Source: UBA10649 sp963749905
GTDB taxonomy: Bacteria > Actinomycetota > Actinomycetes > S36-B12
NCBI GenBank assembly: GCA_963749905.1
Contig: CAVVOF010000003.1
Location: 496,001-560,000 of the forward strand
Reading direction: 5' to 3'
DNA length: 64,000 bases
The notes under the pieces are model-generated. The model was given only the letters and a program-made list of their open reading frames with translations, did not search any database and had not been told where the DNA came from. A program made the position numbers and the translations under genes. Positions 53,087 to 61,635 of the stretch are shown here, in pieces. Numbering within the stretch: position 1 is the first letter of the stretch; each line of letters opens with the position of its first letter.

Positions 53087-54475
53087 TCAGCCGTAGAGGG
53101 AGGTGCGGGCGGCCCGGTACTGCTCGCGCACCTCGACCGCCGGTGAAGGTTCGTGAATCGTGGTCTCCCCGCCGCGCAGCTCCGCCCACTCCGGCGCGGT
53201 GTCGCCGCCGGACAGCACCCAGGCCGCCTGCCGGGCCGCGCCGTCGGCCACGTACTCCCCCGGCGGCGGGATGACCACCGGCGCGGGGAACATGGTGGCG
53301 GCCACCGCGCCGACAGCAGGGTTCGCCGCAGCGCCGCCCACCAGCAGGATGCGACGCGGCTCGACGCCGACCTCGACCAGCGCGTCGACCGCGTCGGCCA
53401 GACCGCCGAGCATGCCCTCGACGGCCGCCCGGGCGATGGTCGACGGAGTCAGGTTGGTGCGGCTGATGCCGTGCAGGGAGCCTCGCGCGTCCGGGAGGTT
53501 GGGCGTCCGCTCGCCGTCGAGGTACGGGAGCATCACCAAGCCGTCGGCGCCGGCCGGAGCCGCCAGCGCGAGCCGGGCGAACTCGTCCATGTCCACGCCG
53601 AGCATCTCGGCGGTGGCCGTCAGCACGCGGGCCGCGTTCAGCGTGCACACCAACGGCAGGAAGTGGCCGGTGGCATCAGCGAAGCCGGCGACGAAGCCAC
53701 TCGGGTCGCGGGCCGGGACCATGGAGACGGCGAACGCGGTGCCCGACGTACCGAGGGAGACGACGACGTCTCCCGGCACGGCGGCCAGGCCGAGGGCGGC
53801 GCCCATGTTGTCGCCGGTGCCCGGACCGAGGGCGATCCCGGCGGGCGTGCGCCCGACCTCCTCGTGCGGGCTGGCCACCCGCGGGACCAGCGGCGTGTGG
53901 CCGAGCGCCAACTGGAGCAGGTCCTTGCGGTACTCACCTGTGATCGGCGACCAGTAGCCGGTCCCCGAGGCCTCGCCCCGATCGGTGACGGCCGTGTCCG
54001 GCCGACCGGACAGCACCCACGTCAGGTAGTCGTGCGGCAGCATCATCCTGGCGGTGCGAGCCGCGTTCTCCGGCTCCATGCGCGCCATCCAGCGGGCCTT
54101 GGTCACCGTGAACGCGGCCACCGGCACGCTGCCCACGGCATCGGCCCACGCCTGCGGTCCGCCGAGTTCCTGCACGAGGTCCGCCGCGTCTGACGCCGAC
54201 CGGGTGTCGTTCCACAGCAGTGCGGGACGGACGACCTCGTCGTCCTCGTCGATCGCCACCATGCCGTGCTGCTGGCCGGCGACGGCGAGCGACTCGACGC
54301 CTTCGAGCACGCCGTCCATCGCGGAGTCCAGGGCGTCCAGCCAGGCGGACGGCGGCACCTCCGTCCCGTCGGGATGGGCGGCCCGCGCCTCCCGGACGAG
54401 CGCGCCGGACTCGGCGTCGCGCACCACGATCTTCACCGACTGGGTGGAGGAGTCGACTCCAGCGACAAGGGCCAT
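53087..54475 (-). CDS. xylB: Xylulokinase
   Basis: A 462-residue FGGY-family kinase, intact, which phosphorylates D-xylulose made by XylA. Landmarks are LVAGVDSSTQSVKIVVRDAE, the substrate motif VAGQQHGMVAIDEDD, LWNDTRSASDAADLVQEL, the family signature ALGPGTGDNMGAALGLAAVP, VVVSLGTSGTAFAVS, and the ATP-site LLVGGAAANPAVGAVAATMF. ATG 54475 is preceded at six bases by TAGTTT (minus strand), suggesting a leaderless promoter separate from xylA. Confidence 0.96.
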   Translation of the reverse strand: MALVAGVDSSTQSVKIVVRDAESGALVREARAAHPDGTEVPPSAWLDALDSAMDGVLEGVESLAVAGQQHGMVAIDEDDEVVRPALLWNDTRSASDAADLVQELGGPQAWADAVGSVPVAAFTVTKARWMARMEPENAARTARMMLPHDYLTWVLSGRPDTAVTDRGEASGTGYWSPITGEYRKDLLQLALGHTPLVPRVASPHEEVGRTPAGIALGPGTGDNMGAALGLAAVPGDVVVSLGTSGTAFAVSMVPARDPSGFVAGFADATGHFLPLVCTLNAARVLTATAEMLGVDMDEFARLALAAPAGADGLVMLPYLDGERTPNLPDARGSLHGISRTNLTPSTIARAAVEGMLGGLADAVDALVEVGVEPRRILLVGGAAANPAVGAVAATMFPAPVVIPPPGEYVADGAARQAAWVLSGGDTAPEWAELRGGETTIHEPSPAVEVREQYRAARTSLYG

Positions 54476-54481
54476 GGCCAG

Positions 54482-54487
54482 AAACTA
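54482..54487 (-). promoter_or_regulatory. Leaderless -10 of xylB
   Basis: TAGTTT on the minus strand, six bases before ATG 54475. It suggests that xylB has its own transcript rather than depending on an upstream gene. Confidence 0.4.
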
Positions 54488-54556
54488 CTCCGGCTCCTTA
54501 CCTGTCTCTTGCCCGAGCGAGGGCTCCGCCTCACCCCGCTCCGCCACGATGTCGCC

Positions 54557-55876
54557 ATGACCGCCCGCCTCGGCCTCGGCTTGCCGGCCACGATGCGCGC
54601 CCATCAGGACGCCTACGGTGCGCTGCCCGCAGTTCCGGGTCGACGGTCGGCCGCACCCGGCGGGCTGGTCGCCGAGGTCGAACGTGCCGGCCTGCGCGGT
54701 CGCGGCGGCGGGTGGTTCCCCACTCACCTGAAGCTGCGAGCCGTGGTCGAGAGCTCTGCCGGCCGCGGGCGGCTCAGTCGCACCCGTCACCCGGTGGTGA
54801 TCGCGAACGGAATGGAGGGTGAGCCGGCAAGCGGAAAGGACGCGGCTCTGCTCGCCGCGTCCCCGCACCTGGTGCTCGACGGCATCCAGGTGGCGGCACG
54901 CACCATCGGCGCCACCGACGCGTTCATCGCCGTCCACCGCGGCTCGTCGACGGTCCCCGGCCTCGAGCAAGCCCTGGACGAGCGAGCGCGGGCAGGCGTC
55001 GATGAGCTGCCGATCCGGCTGGTCACGCCGCCGGCGCGCTACGTGTCCAGCGAGGAGAGCGCCCTCTCGCACTGGGTCGGCGACGGGACGGGCACGCCGG
55101 TCTACCCCGATCGACCCTTCCAGCGCGGTGCCGCCGGCCGCCCGACACTGGTGCAGAACGTGGAGACCCTCGCTCACATCGCGCTGATCGCCCGGTTCGG
55201 CGGATCGTGGTTCGCCGAGATCGGTGCCTCCACTGCTCCCGGCACCACGCTGGTGACCGTGGGGGGCGGCGTCCGTCAGCCGCGCGTCGTCGAAGTGCCG
55301 ACCGGAACCACAGTGGCCCAGATCCTCCAGGCGTGTGGCGGACCGACGGGGTCGATCCGTGGCTACCTCACCGGGGGCTACGGCGGCGGCTGGGTGCCTG
55401 CGGGCGACTTCGACCGCGTCGCGTGGGACCCGGACTCGGTGCGCGCGGCCGGCGGTGTCATCGGCGCGTCCGTGCTCTGGGCGCTGGACGAAACCGCCTG
55501 CCCGCTCGACGAGATGGCCCGGGTCGCGGCCTGGATGGCCGGCGAGAGTGCCGGACAGTGCGGACCCTGCGTCTTCGGCCTGCCCTCGGTCGCCGCTGAC
55601 GTCCGCGCCCTCGCCCTGCGCCAGATCGACCAGGCAGGCATGAAGCAGCTGGACGCTCGGCTCGGCCTGGTCGCCGGACGCGGCGGGTGCAAGCATCCGG
55701 ACGGCACCGCGCGATTCGTGGCCACCGGCCTCGCCGCGTTCCCAGACGAAGTGGCCCTGCATCTGGACGGACGCTGCTCGCTGGCCGGTCGTCGCGACGC
55801 AGCCTCCGCACGCGAGTTGCCGGTGCCGCCCGTTCGACTGGCCGCGCTCGACCCCGAGGGGCGGGACTTCACATGA
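54557..55876 (+). CDS. NuoF-like NADH-binding / iron-sulfur flavoprotein
   Basis: A 439-residue homologue of the 51-kDa subunit of complex I, intact. The glycine-rich NADH/FMN region is GLRGRGGGWFPTHLKLRAVV, with MEGEPASGKDAALLAASPHL. The SLBB-like part contains GTTLVTVGGGVRQPRVVEVP, and the [4Fe-4S] cysteines fall in ESAGQCGPCVFGLPSV and GRGGCKHPDG. It is not part of a nuo operon; it is coupled (ATGA) to a small ferredoxin. Such pairs are presumed to pass electrons from NADH to ferredoxin. The acceptor process is unknown; P450s are candidates. Confidence 0.86.
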   Translation: MTARLGLGLPATMRAHQDAYGALPAVPGRRSAAPGGLVAEVERAGLRGRGGGWFPTHLKLRAVVESSAGRGRLSRTRHPVVIANGMEGEPASGKDAALLAASPHLVLDGIQVAARTIGATDAFIAVHRGSSTVPGLEQALDERARAGVDELPIRLVTPPARYVSSEESALSHWVGDGTGTPVYPDRPFQRGAAGRPTLVQNVETLAHIALIARFGGSWFAEIGASTAPGTTLVTVGGGVRQPRVVEVPTGTTVAQILQACGGPTGSIRGYLTGGYGGGWVPAGDFDRVAWDPDSVRAAGGVIGASVLWALDETACPLDEMARVAAWMAGESAGQCGPCVFGLPSVAADVRALALRQIDQAGMKQLDARLGLVAGRGGCKHPDGTARFVATGLAAFPDEVALHLDGRCSLAGRRDAASARELPVPPVRLAALDPEGRDFT

Positions 55877-56130
55877 GCGGGCGGACGGCCAACGCACGGC
55901 GTCGGCAGGCGCAGGCCATCCTCGTCCTCGACCCGATCCGGTGCGACGGCCGTGGGCTGTGCCGGGACGCGGCTCCCGAGCTGATCGAGCTCGACGAGTG
56001 GGGCTATCCGGTGCTGCCCGGAGGTGCCCTGCGGGCGCAGATCGACCGGGGCGACCTCGCCGCCGCCAGGGCGGCCACGCACGCGTGTCCCGTACTGGCC
56101 CTCCACCTCGACAACAACCCCCCCGACTGA
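55873..56130 (+). CDS. Ferredoxin coupled to the NuoF-like protein
   Basis: An 85-residue ferredoxin with C-x5-C (IRCDGRGLCRDAAPELIELD) and a distant C-P (THACPVLALHLD). The pattern is that of [3Fe-4S] or minimal ferredoxins lacking the middle cysteine. ATG 55873 overlaps the NuoF-like stop. The N-terminal SGRTANARRRQAQ is basic and probably disordered. The gene ends 5 nt before the left copy of the 74-bp inverted repeat. Confidence 0.88.
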   Translation: MSGRTANARRRQAQAILVLDPIRCDGRGLCRDAAPELIELDEWGYPVLPGGALRAQIDRGDLAAARAATHACPVLALHLDNNPPD

Positions 56131-56135
56131 CTCCT

Positions 56136-56209
56136 CAGATTTGCACCGCTTCCCGGTGCAATTCCGCAGAACTGCGCCGGTTTCGCGGCTTGGGTGCGGA
56201 TTTGGACCG
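56136..56209. repeat. 74-bp inverted repeat, left copy
   Basis: Gapless 62/74 match to the reverse complement of 57060-57133. It fills the space between the ferredoxin stop and the pfkB-type stop. It includes its own small hairpin (TTGCACCG...CGGTGCAA). The two copies enclose exactly one gene. Confidence 0.85.
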
Positions 56210-56215
56210 CTCGAC

Positions 56216-57049
56216 CTAGGGTCGCTCGGTTGTCGCCTGGGCGCTGGCGATCCCGAGTTCGACGCACTCCCGCACCCCGAGGCCCCTGGCCTGCCCGACG
56301 AGCCAACCACCCGTGAACCGGTCACCTGCGCCCGTCGTCTCGATGTCAGCCTCGGGCACCGGGACGACCACCACCTCGTCAGGACCGACCACCCGGACGG
56401 CAGACCAGGCGTCGTGCAGCACCCGGAGCACGGGAGCCGCCGCCAGGAAGGGCGCGGTTGCGTCGACCTCGTCGGGACGCCCGACAATCGCGCTCAGCGG
56501 GGGCAGCTGTCGCAGCCAGTGGACCGCGAGCTCGAGGCGCCGCGGGCTGGTCGGCTCGAGTGAGATGGGCAGCCCGCGGCTCGCCGCCTCCGCGGCCAGC
56601 GCGATCACCGCGGCACCACCGATCTCGTCCAGCACGTACGCGTCGATGTGGAGCGCGACGGCCCCGTCGAGCGACCCGGTGCTGGCCAACGCCTGGGCCG
56701 TGACGGTCGCCAGACCGCTGCGGGAGATGATGCTGCGATCGCCGTCCGGCCCGACGATGACGGTGGAGCGGACGCCTCTGCCGGCCGTCACCAGCCGGTC
56801 CTCCACGCCCGAAGTCACCAGTGCCGTGCGCAGGTCGTTCGACTCGGGATCGGCGCCCGCCCAACCCGCCACGCGGCAGGGCCATCCGGCGCGCACGACT
56901 GCCCGCGACGTGTGCCACACCTGGCCGCCACCCGTGACCGTCCACTCCCTGGCCCGCTGCGAGCTGCCGGGCAGCACCGGGTGATCGCACCACAGGATCT
57001 CGTCCACGACGAGCTTGCCGGCGATAACGATCGGTGCCGCATCTGACAT
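56216..57049 (-). CDS. PfkB-family carbohydrate kinase
   Basis: A 277-residue ribokinase-family kinase, intact. The N-terminal glycine-rich motif is TVTGGGQVWHTSRAVVRAGW. The C-terminal anion-hole/catalytic signature is ADIETTGAGDRFTGGWLVGQ, with ETTGAGD in place of DTTGAGD. ATG 57049 was preferred over a GTG/ATG slightly upstream, which falls in the repeat. The neighbour upstream is an RbsD/FucU-type mutarotase, so the substrate is likely a pentose or deoxysugar. The gene is flanked by 74-bp inverted repeats at 56136 and 57060. Confidence 0.9.
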   Translation of the reverse strand: MSDAAPIVIAGKLVVDEILWCDHPVLPGSSQRAREWTVTGGGQVWHTSRAVVRAGWPCRVAGWAGADPESNDLRTALVTSGVEDRLVTAGRGVRSTVIVGPDGDRSIISRSGLATVTAQALASTGSLDGAVALHIDAYVLDEIGGAAVIALAAEAASRGLPISLEPTSPRRLELAVHWLRQLPPLSAIVGRPDEVDATAPFLAAAPVLRVLHDAWSAVRVVGPDEVVVVPVPEADIETTGAGDRFTGGWLVGQARGLGVRECVELGIASAQATTERP

Positions 57050-57059
57050 GGTCACCACC

Positions 57060-57133
57060 CGGTCCAAATCCGCATCAGGGCCCCGAAACCGTTGCAGTTC
57101 CGCAGATTTGCGCCGGGAAGCGGTTCAAATCTG
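57060..57133. repeat. 74-bp inverted repeat, right copy
   Basis: Reverse-complement partner of 56136-56209 (84% identical, no gaps). It begins 11 bp upstream of the kinase start and runs through the stop codon of the mutarotase gene, supplying its TGA. It may contain the kinase 5' untranslated region. Confidence 0.85.
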
Positions 57134-57568
57134 GGAGGGGTCGAAGATGACGCCCTTGTGCAGGATGAAGCAGCCGTAGGGCGCCGACTCCAGGGTGTGC
57201 ACCACGGCGAAGACACCCCGGGCCCGCTCGTAGAACTCGAGCCGGGGCACCACCGCGTACGTGAGCTCCCGGCCCTCCGCCTCGATCGCGGCGGCCAGGA
57301 CGGCGTCCTGCGTGGCCGTCGTCACGGCCGGATCGTCGTCGACCTCCATGCGCTCCAGCGGCCGGTCGACGAAGCTGTCGAGCGGCAGCACGCTCAGGAC
57401 TGCCCGCACCGCGCGCACGACAGACACCTCACCGAGCCTGATGACCGGGCGCCCCGACGAGACCGCCGGGTAGTTGCGGTCGACGAGCAGGAGCTGGTCG
57501 CCATGCCCCATGTCGTCGAGGATCTTCAGCAGCTCGCCGCTCAGCAGCGGATCGATGCCCTTCAGCAC
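57125..57568 (-). CDS. RbsD/FucU-family sugar mutarotase
   Basis: A 147-residue protein of the RbsD/FucU family, intact, catalysing pyranose/furanose or anomer exchange of ribose or fucose. The N-terminus LKGIDPLLSGELLKILDDMG with HGDQLLLVDRNYPA holds the conserved histidine and aspartate. FYERARGVFAVVHTLESAPY and GCFILHKGVIF close the active site. FucU-like features favour fucose or a related sugar. It is followed by the PfkB kinase, giving a mutarotase-kinase pair. The last three codons and stop lie in the right inverted repeat. Confidence 0.9.
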   Translation of the reverse strand: MLKGIDPLLSGELLKILDDMGHGDQLLLVDRNYPAVSSGRPVIRLGEVSVVRAVRAVLSVLPLDSFVDRPLERMEVDDDPAVTTATQDAVLAAAIEAEGRELTYAVVPRLEFYERARGVFAVVHTLESAPYGCFILHKGVIFDPSQI

Positions 57569-57570
57569 CG

Positions 57571-57840
57571 CTACTCCTCGTCGCCCGCCTCGAGCGCGAT
57601 CGCGATCGTCTCCTCCTGGGACACCAGGTTCGCGTCCTCGTCGTAGATGCTCACCGTCTCGTCCTCGAGCAGCAGGTGACCCTCCGAGTCGAGCACGTCG
57701 ATCGTCTCGTCGACCAGGGAGCCCTCTGGCGCAGAGGCGACGACGATGTCGTCGACCACCGTGCCTACGGGGTCGCCCGCGTCATCGAGGACGACGGTGA
57801 CCTCGACCTCTTCACCGATCTCGATGTCGTCGTCAGCCAT
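57571..57840 (-). CDS. Small acidic hypothetical protein
   Basis: An 89-residue, strongly acidic protein (Asp/Glu near one third) with no cysteine, signal peptide or membrane segment. It begins ADDDIEIGEEVEVTVVLDDA, and three similar beta-hairpin-like stretches follow (DDAGDPVGTVVDD, DSEGHLLLEDETV, DEDANLVSQEETI), suggesting a short internal repeat. ATG 57840 has GGAGG upstream. It ends 2 nt before the mutarotase start, so the two are co-transcribed. Function unknown. Confidence 0.7.
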   Translation of the reverse strand: MADDDIEIGEEVEVTVVLDDAGDPVGTVVDDIVVASAPEGSLVDETIDVLDSEGHLLLEDETVSIYDEDANLVSQEETIAIALEAGDEE

Positions 57841-57911
57841 GTCCGGTCCTCCGCTCGTGCGCAATCTGCGCCTTCCGTCACTCTAGGCAGGGCGAACCGG
57901 CGAGGCGACCG

Positions 57912-60900
57912 CTACGGCAGGACTGTGACGTCCGTCGTGATCTGTGCGGTGCCGCCGGCACCGTTCGTGGCCGAGAGGGTGTAGCGGTAGCAGCCGGGCG
58001 CCAGGCCCGACTGGGTGATCGGGCCACTCAACGCCAGCACCATAGGGCTGGACGCATCGATGGTCGAGCAGGTGGCGCCGAAGGTACGCAGCAGGCTCTG
58101 GTCGGCGATGCCGGTGTGCGTATCCGAGTAGGCGGTCAGTGACGACACCGAGAAGGAGTCCGTTGCGCTGACGTTGGATGCGCTGCCGGACGTAGTCGCC
58201 GACGTGCCGTTCACCATGAGGGCGCCACCCGTCGGCGCTGTCGCGTCGACGACCACGGTCAGGACTACGGGAGTCGCGGTCAGCCCGGCCGCGTTGGATC
58301 CGGTGAGGGTGTAGCGCACGCACCCCCTCGTCAGGCCCGATTCAGTACGCGGCACCGTGATGGTCGACGTCCGGCCGAACGGGCCGCAGACGCCCCCCGA
58401 CAGCGTCGTCGTGCTCTGCCGCGTGATCGTGGTGGTCGTCGTCGACTCCGGGTCGGTGACGCCGGCAGCGTCCACTGTCCACGTGCCGGTCGAGGAGTAC
58501 GTCGTGGAACCGGAGTCGGCGGAGCTGGTGGCACTCCCGACCACCACGCTGCCCGACAGCGGGGCGGTCGTGTCAACCAGCACCGTCGTGAAGACCGTCG
58601 ACGACGTGCCGACGCCGTTCGTGCCCGTCTGCGTGTACAGGTAGCAGCCGTTCCCCAGACCCGATTGGTCGATCGGCGCCACCCCGTCGATCACCACGGG
58701 GTCGTCGTACGTGCCGCAGGCGCCGGCCGTGAGGGGCGCCCACTGCCGGGTGATCACGTCGGCGCTGACGCCCGACTGCGAGTCGGCGAACGTGCGCCGC
58801 TGCGCGATGGTGAAGGCCCCAGAAGCGCTCACTGTGGTGCGACCCGCGGCCGTGGCGCTCGCGCCGTTGACGACGAGACTCCCGCTTGCCGAGGGACCGC
58901 TGCTGTCGTACATCACGATGATCGACGTCGTCGACGAGAGGCCGAGGGCGTTGTCACCGCTCAACTCGTACCGATAGCAGCGTCCCGCCGTGGGCAGCCT
59001 GTTCACCTGCGCGTCGTTGATGGGCGTCAGGCCCGACTGGAGCGTCGACGGCTGCCCGTAGTTGGCTCCGCACACTCCGTTGGACAGCGGCGTGCTGCGT
59101 GTCCGACGCAGCAGGGCCGACGCCATACCGCTCTCCGCGTCACCGAACAGCGTCCACGTGACGGTGACGTCGCGCGTCGTCGTGGTAGCCATGGCACCAC
59201 TCGCTGAGGAGATGCCGTTCACGTCGAGGTAGCCGTTGACCGGCGCCGACTGGTCGACACGGACGATGAGCCCGACCGACGATGTGCGTCCCGCGTTGTC
59301 CACCCCCGTCAGCGTGAAGCGATGACAGCCATCGGCGAGTCCGGCCATCGTGAACGATCCCGAGGTCGGCACGGCTTCCTCGGCCCCGAAGAATCCGCAA
59401 GAGCCCTCGGTCATCGTCGCGAAGGCGCGCGTGAGGGTGCTGCTGGCCAGCCCGGACTGCCCATCGGTGAACTGCGACAGGTTGTCGATGGTGACGGAGC
59501 CCGAGGTGGTCGAAGCAGTGGGCACCGCGGTCGACGCGTCAATGCCGCCGATGCTGAAGGCGCCGCCCACTGGATCCTCGCGATCGGCGAGGACAGTGAC
59601 GTCGACGGCGGACGTCAGGCCGACAGCGTTCGTCCCGGTGAGCGTGTACCGATAGCAGCCGGACGCCAGCGACGACTCGCCCGGACTGCCGGCCACGGTT
59701 GCACCGGCGTCGAAGGCGCCGCAGGCTCCGTCCGCGAGCGGCGCAGTGCTCCGACGCAGGACTGACGTCCCCATGCCCGAGCCCGGGTCGCTGTAGTCGG
59801 TTCGCTCGAGCGTCCACGTTCCGGTGGTACTCATTGAGGTGGCACCGCCCGGCGCAGCGTCGGTCGCGTTGGCCCGCAGCGCGCCCCCGACAGGCGCCGA
59901 CGTGTCCACGACGACCGTCGTGACGATGGCGGCGCGGTTGCCGACTCGATCGGTGCCGGACAGCGTGTATCGATAGCAGCCGTCCGACAGGCCCGGCTGG
60001 TCCAGCGGCACTGCGCCAGCGAGCTCGTCGTCAGAGCCGAAGGTGCCGCAGCTGCCATCCGATACCGAGGCCGACGCGAGGGTCAGGGTCGAGTTCGCCA
60101 AGCCCGATTCACTCGACGACTCCTCCTCGGCGAACGGCGTGAGCGCCTCGACGGAGAACGAGCCCGAGGCGCCGGATGACGATCCCCCGACGGTGGCATC
60201 GACTCCGTTCACCCGGAGGACGCCGCCCGTGGGTGAGGTGCCGTCGGCCACGACGGAGATCGAGGTGGAGGTCTCGTTGTCCTGCAAGTCGCTCGCGACA
60301 ACCGTGACATCTGCAGGCACGGCTGCGTTCGCCGCGAACTCGAATGGGGAGGAGCGCAGTACGAGGCCGGCGCCTGTCAGCTCGCCCGCCGTGACTGTCT
60401 CCGCCGCATGCGACCAGCCCGCTGAACTCACCTCGGGGAAGGTCGCAGACCTGGGACCGGACTCACCGTCGGCAACGGTCGCGGCGAGGGTGACGCGGCC
60501 AGCAGCGCTGGCCTTGACGTACAGCCGATAGTCGGGGCCCGTTGACGCGAGTCGCGCGTTCTCTTCATTCTCTCCCGCGAGAGTCAGGGACGGTGCGGTG
60601 CGGTCGGCCGCGACCGTCGCCATGGCCTCACCCGACGTGGTCCAGGTCCCGACGATCGCCGATACGGCGAACCGGTACTCACCGTCCGGGAGACCGGACA
60701 CGTCACAGGTGGTCGCTGACGCTGGCAGGAGCGCGCTCGCGCTGCTGCCGCACGCGTCGATCCGCGTGCTTCCGTCGATTCGTTCGACGCGGAAACCGTT
60801 GAGCGCCAAGCCAATAGGCAGGGTCGGCTCCGTCCATGTCAGCCTGACGGAGTCGGAATACGGCTCCGGTTCCGCGTCGATGTCGAGCGGGGCCAGGGTT

Positions 60901-61040
60901 GCCGCGGAGGCGACTCCCGTTCCGGTTGCCGTCCCCGTCCAGTACGCATGCGCAGGCCCGCCCGCCAGTGCCGGCACGACCACGAGCCCGATGGCCAGCA
61001 GCCATCGGGCGAACGTGGACGTGCGGGCGCCGGGGTTCAC
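57912..61040 (-). CDS. Large secreted protein with seven Ig-like/bacterial repeats
   Basis: A 1042-residue exported protein, intact. The signal peptide is FARWLLAIGLVVVPALAGG, then AHAYWTGTATGTG, an A-Y-W-T motif. A fibronectin-III-like domain follows (VRLTWTEPTLPIGLALNGFR), then a linker. From about residue 265 there are seven repeats of 105-120 residues. Each opens with a D-x-x-x-P-x-x-G motif (for example DTSAPVGGALRAN), and most have one Cys near GxCGxF and one in SGLxxGCYRYTLTGTN, perhaps a disulfide. There is no sortase LPxTG motif or C-terminal anchor. GTG 61040 overlaps the stop of the upstream gene (GTGA). An adhesin or biofilm fibre role is likely but unproven. Confidence 0.88.
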   Translation of the reverse strand: MNPGARTSTFARWLLAIGLVVVPALAGGPAHAYWTGTATGTGVASAATLAPLDIDAEPEPYSDSVRLTWTEPTLPIGLALNGFRVERIDGSTRIDACGSSASALLPASATTCDVSGLPDGEYRFAVSAIVGTWTTSGEAMATVAADRTAPSLTLAGENEENARLASTGPDYRLYVKASAAGRVTLAATVADGESGPRSATFPEVSSAGWSHAAETVTAGELTGAGLVLRSSPFEFAANAAVPADVTVVASDLQDNETSTSISVVADGTSPTGGVLRVNGVDATVGGSSSGASGSFSVEALTPFAEEESSSESGLANSTLTLASASVSDGSCGTFGSDDELAGAVPLDQPGLSDGCYRYTLSGTDRVGNRAAIVTTVVVDTSAPVGGALRANATDAAPGGATSMSTTGTWTLERTDYSDPGSGMGTSVLRRSTAPLADGACGAFDAGATVAGSPGESSLASGCYRYTLTGTNAVGLTSAVDVTVLADREDPVGGAFSIGGIDASTAVPTASTTSGSVTIDNLSQFTDGQSGLASSTLTRAFATMTEGSCGFFGAEEAVPTSGSFTMAGLADGCHRFTLTGVDNAGRTSSVGLIVRVDQSAPVNGYLDVNGISSASGAMATTTTRDVTVTWTLFGDAESGMASALLRRTRSTPLSNGVCGANYGQPSTLQSGLTPINDAQVNRLPTAGRCYRYELSGDNALGLSSTTSIIVMYDSSGPSASGSLVVNGASATAAGRTTVSASGAFTIAQRRTFADSQSGVSADVITRQWAPLTAGACGTYDDPVVIDGVAPIDQSGLGNGCYLYTQTGTNGVGTSSTVFTTVLVDTTAPLSGSVVVGSATSSADSGSTTYSSTGTWTVDAAGVTDPESTTTTTITRQSTTTLSGGVCGPFGRTSTITVPRTESGLTRGCVRYTLTGSNAAGLTATPVVLTVVVDATAPTGGALMVNGTSATTSGSASNVSATDSFSVSSLTAYSDTHTGIADQSLLRTFGATCSTIDASSPMVLALSGPITQSGLAPGCYRYTLSATNGAGGTAQITTDVTVLP

Positions 61041-61613
61041 GCTGTGTGTCCGGCCCCGGTGATGACGAGGGAGAAGCGGGCGCCCTTGCAGGCGTCCTGG
61101 TTCACGCGCGCGAGATCCGTCAGCTCGAACGGCAGCACCACAGACGACGTGCCCCGCGGCTCCACGGTGACCGTGCGATCTCGCCTCGGGTCGTAGGGGC
61201 TCACGGAGAGCCATTCGGCCCGACACTGCGGGTCACTCGTGCCCGTGACGGTCACGGCGAGCGTGTCGAGTACGACCAGCCGGCTCGCTGGGATTCGTGA
61301 CCTCGACGGTAAGTCGGCCCGGTTGGCCCAGCACAAGCGGCTCAACAGGAACGAGCGCGTCGAACTCCAGTGCGGGGCCGCTGCCTCCGGGCGCGATGCC
61401 CACGATCTCGACGTCGCTGGACGTGACAGGACCACGCACCGGAGTAGCGGCGACCTCGCCGCCCGGTCCGTTGGTGTAGAGCACGACGATTGCGAGCACC
61501 ACTGCGAGCGCGAGGAACGACGCCGCCGCGACCACCGGGAGGTCCCGGGAGCGGCGGCGCCGTCCTGCGTGCGGATGCTCGGGCGTGTGCTCTGTCAGGA
61601 CATTCGTGTCCAT
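61037..61613 (-). CDS. Membrane-anchored protein of the A-Y-W-T operon, frameshifted
   Basis: A 191-residue protein after removing one extra C near 61295. A basic, Arg-rich cytoplasmic N-terminus (HAGRRRRSRDLP) precedes one membrane segment (VVAAASFLALAVVLAIVVLY), then an extracytoplasmic beta-rich domain. After the shift, VVLDTLAVTVTGTSDPQC and LARVNQDACKGARFSLVITG closely parallel the small subunit at 61636 (TVTGTSDPGC...NACKGVTINL). The two are thus paralogous domains with conserved cysteines. Its stop overlaps the start of the giant repeat protein. Function unknown; probably assembly or anchoring. Confidence 0.75.
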
Positions 61614-61635
61614 GGCAGATGCACCCCCGCCCCGC

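Noticed and set aside
56136..57133. Insertion sequence ends around the kinase
   Set aside because: No transposase or target-site duplication is visible, and the enclosed gene is a metabolic kinase. The inverted repeats are reported without an IS label.
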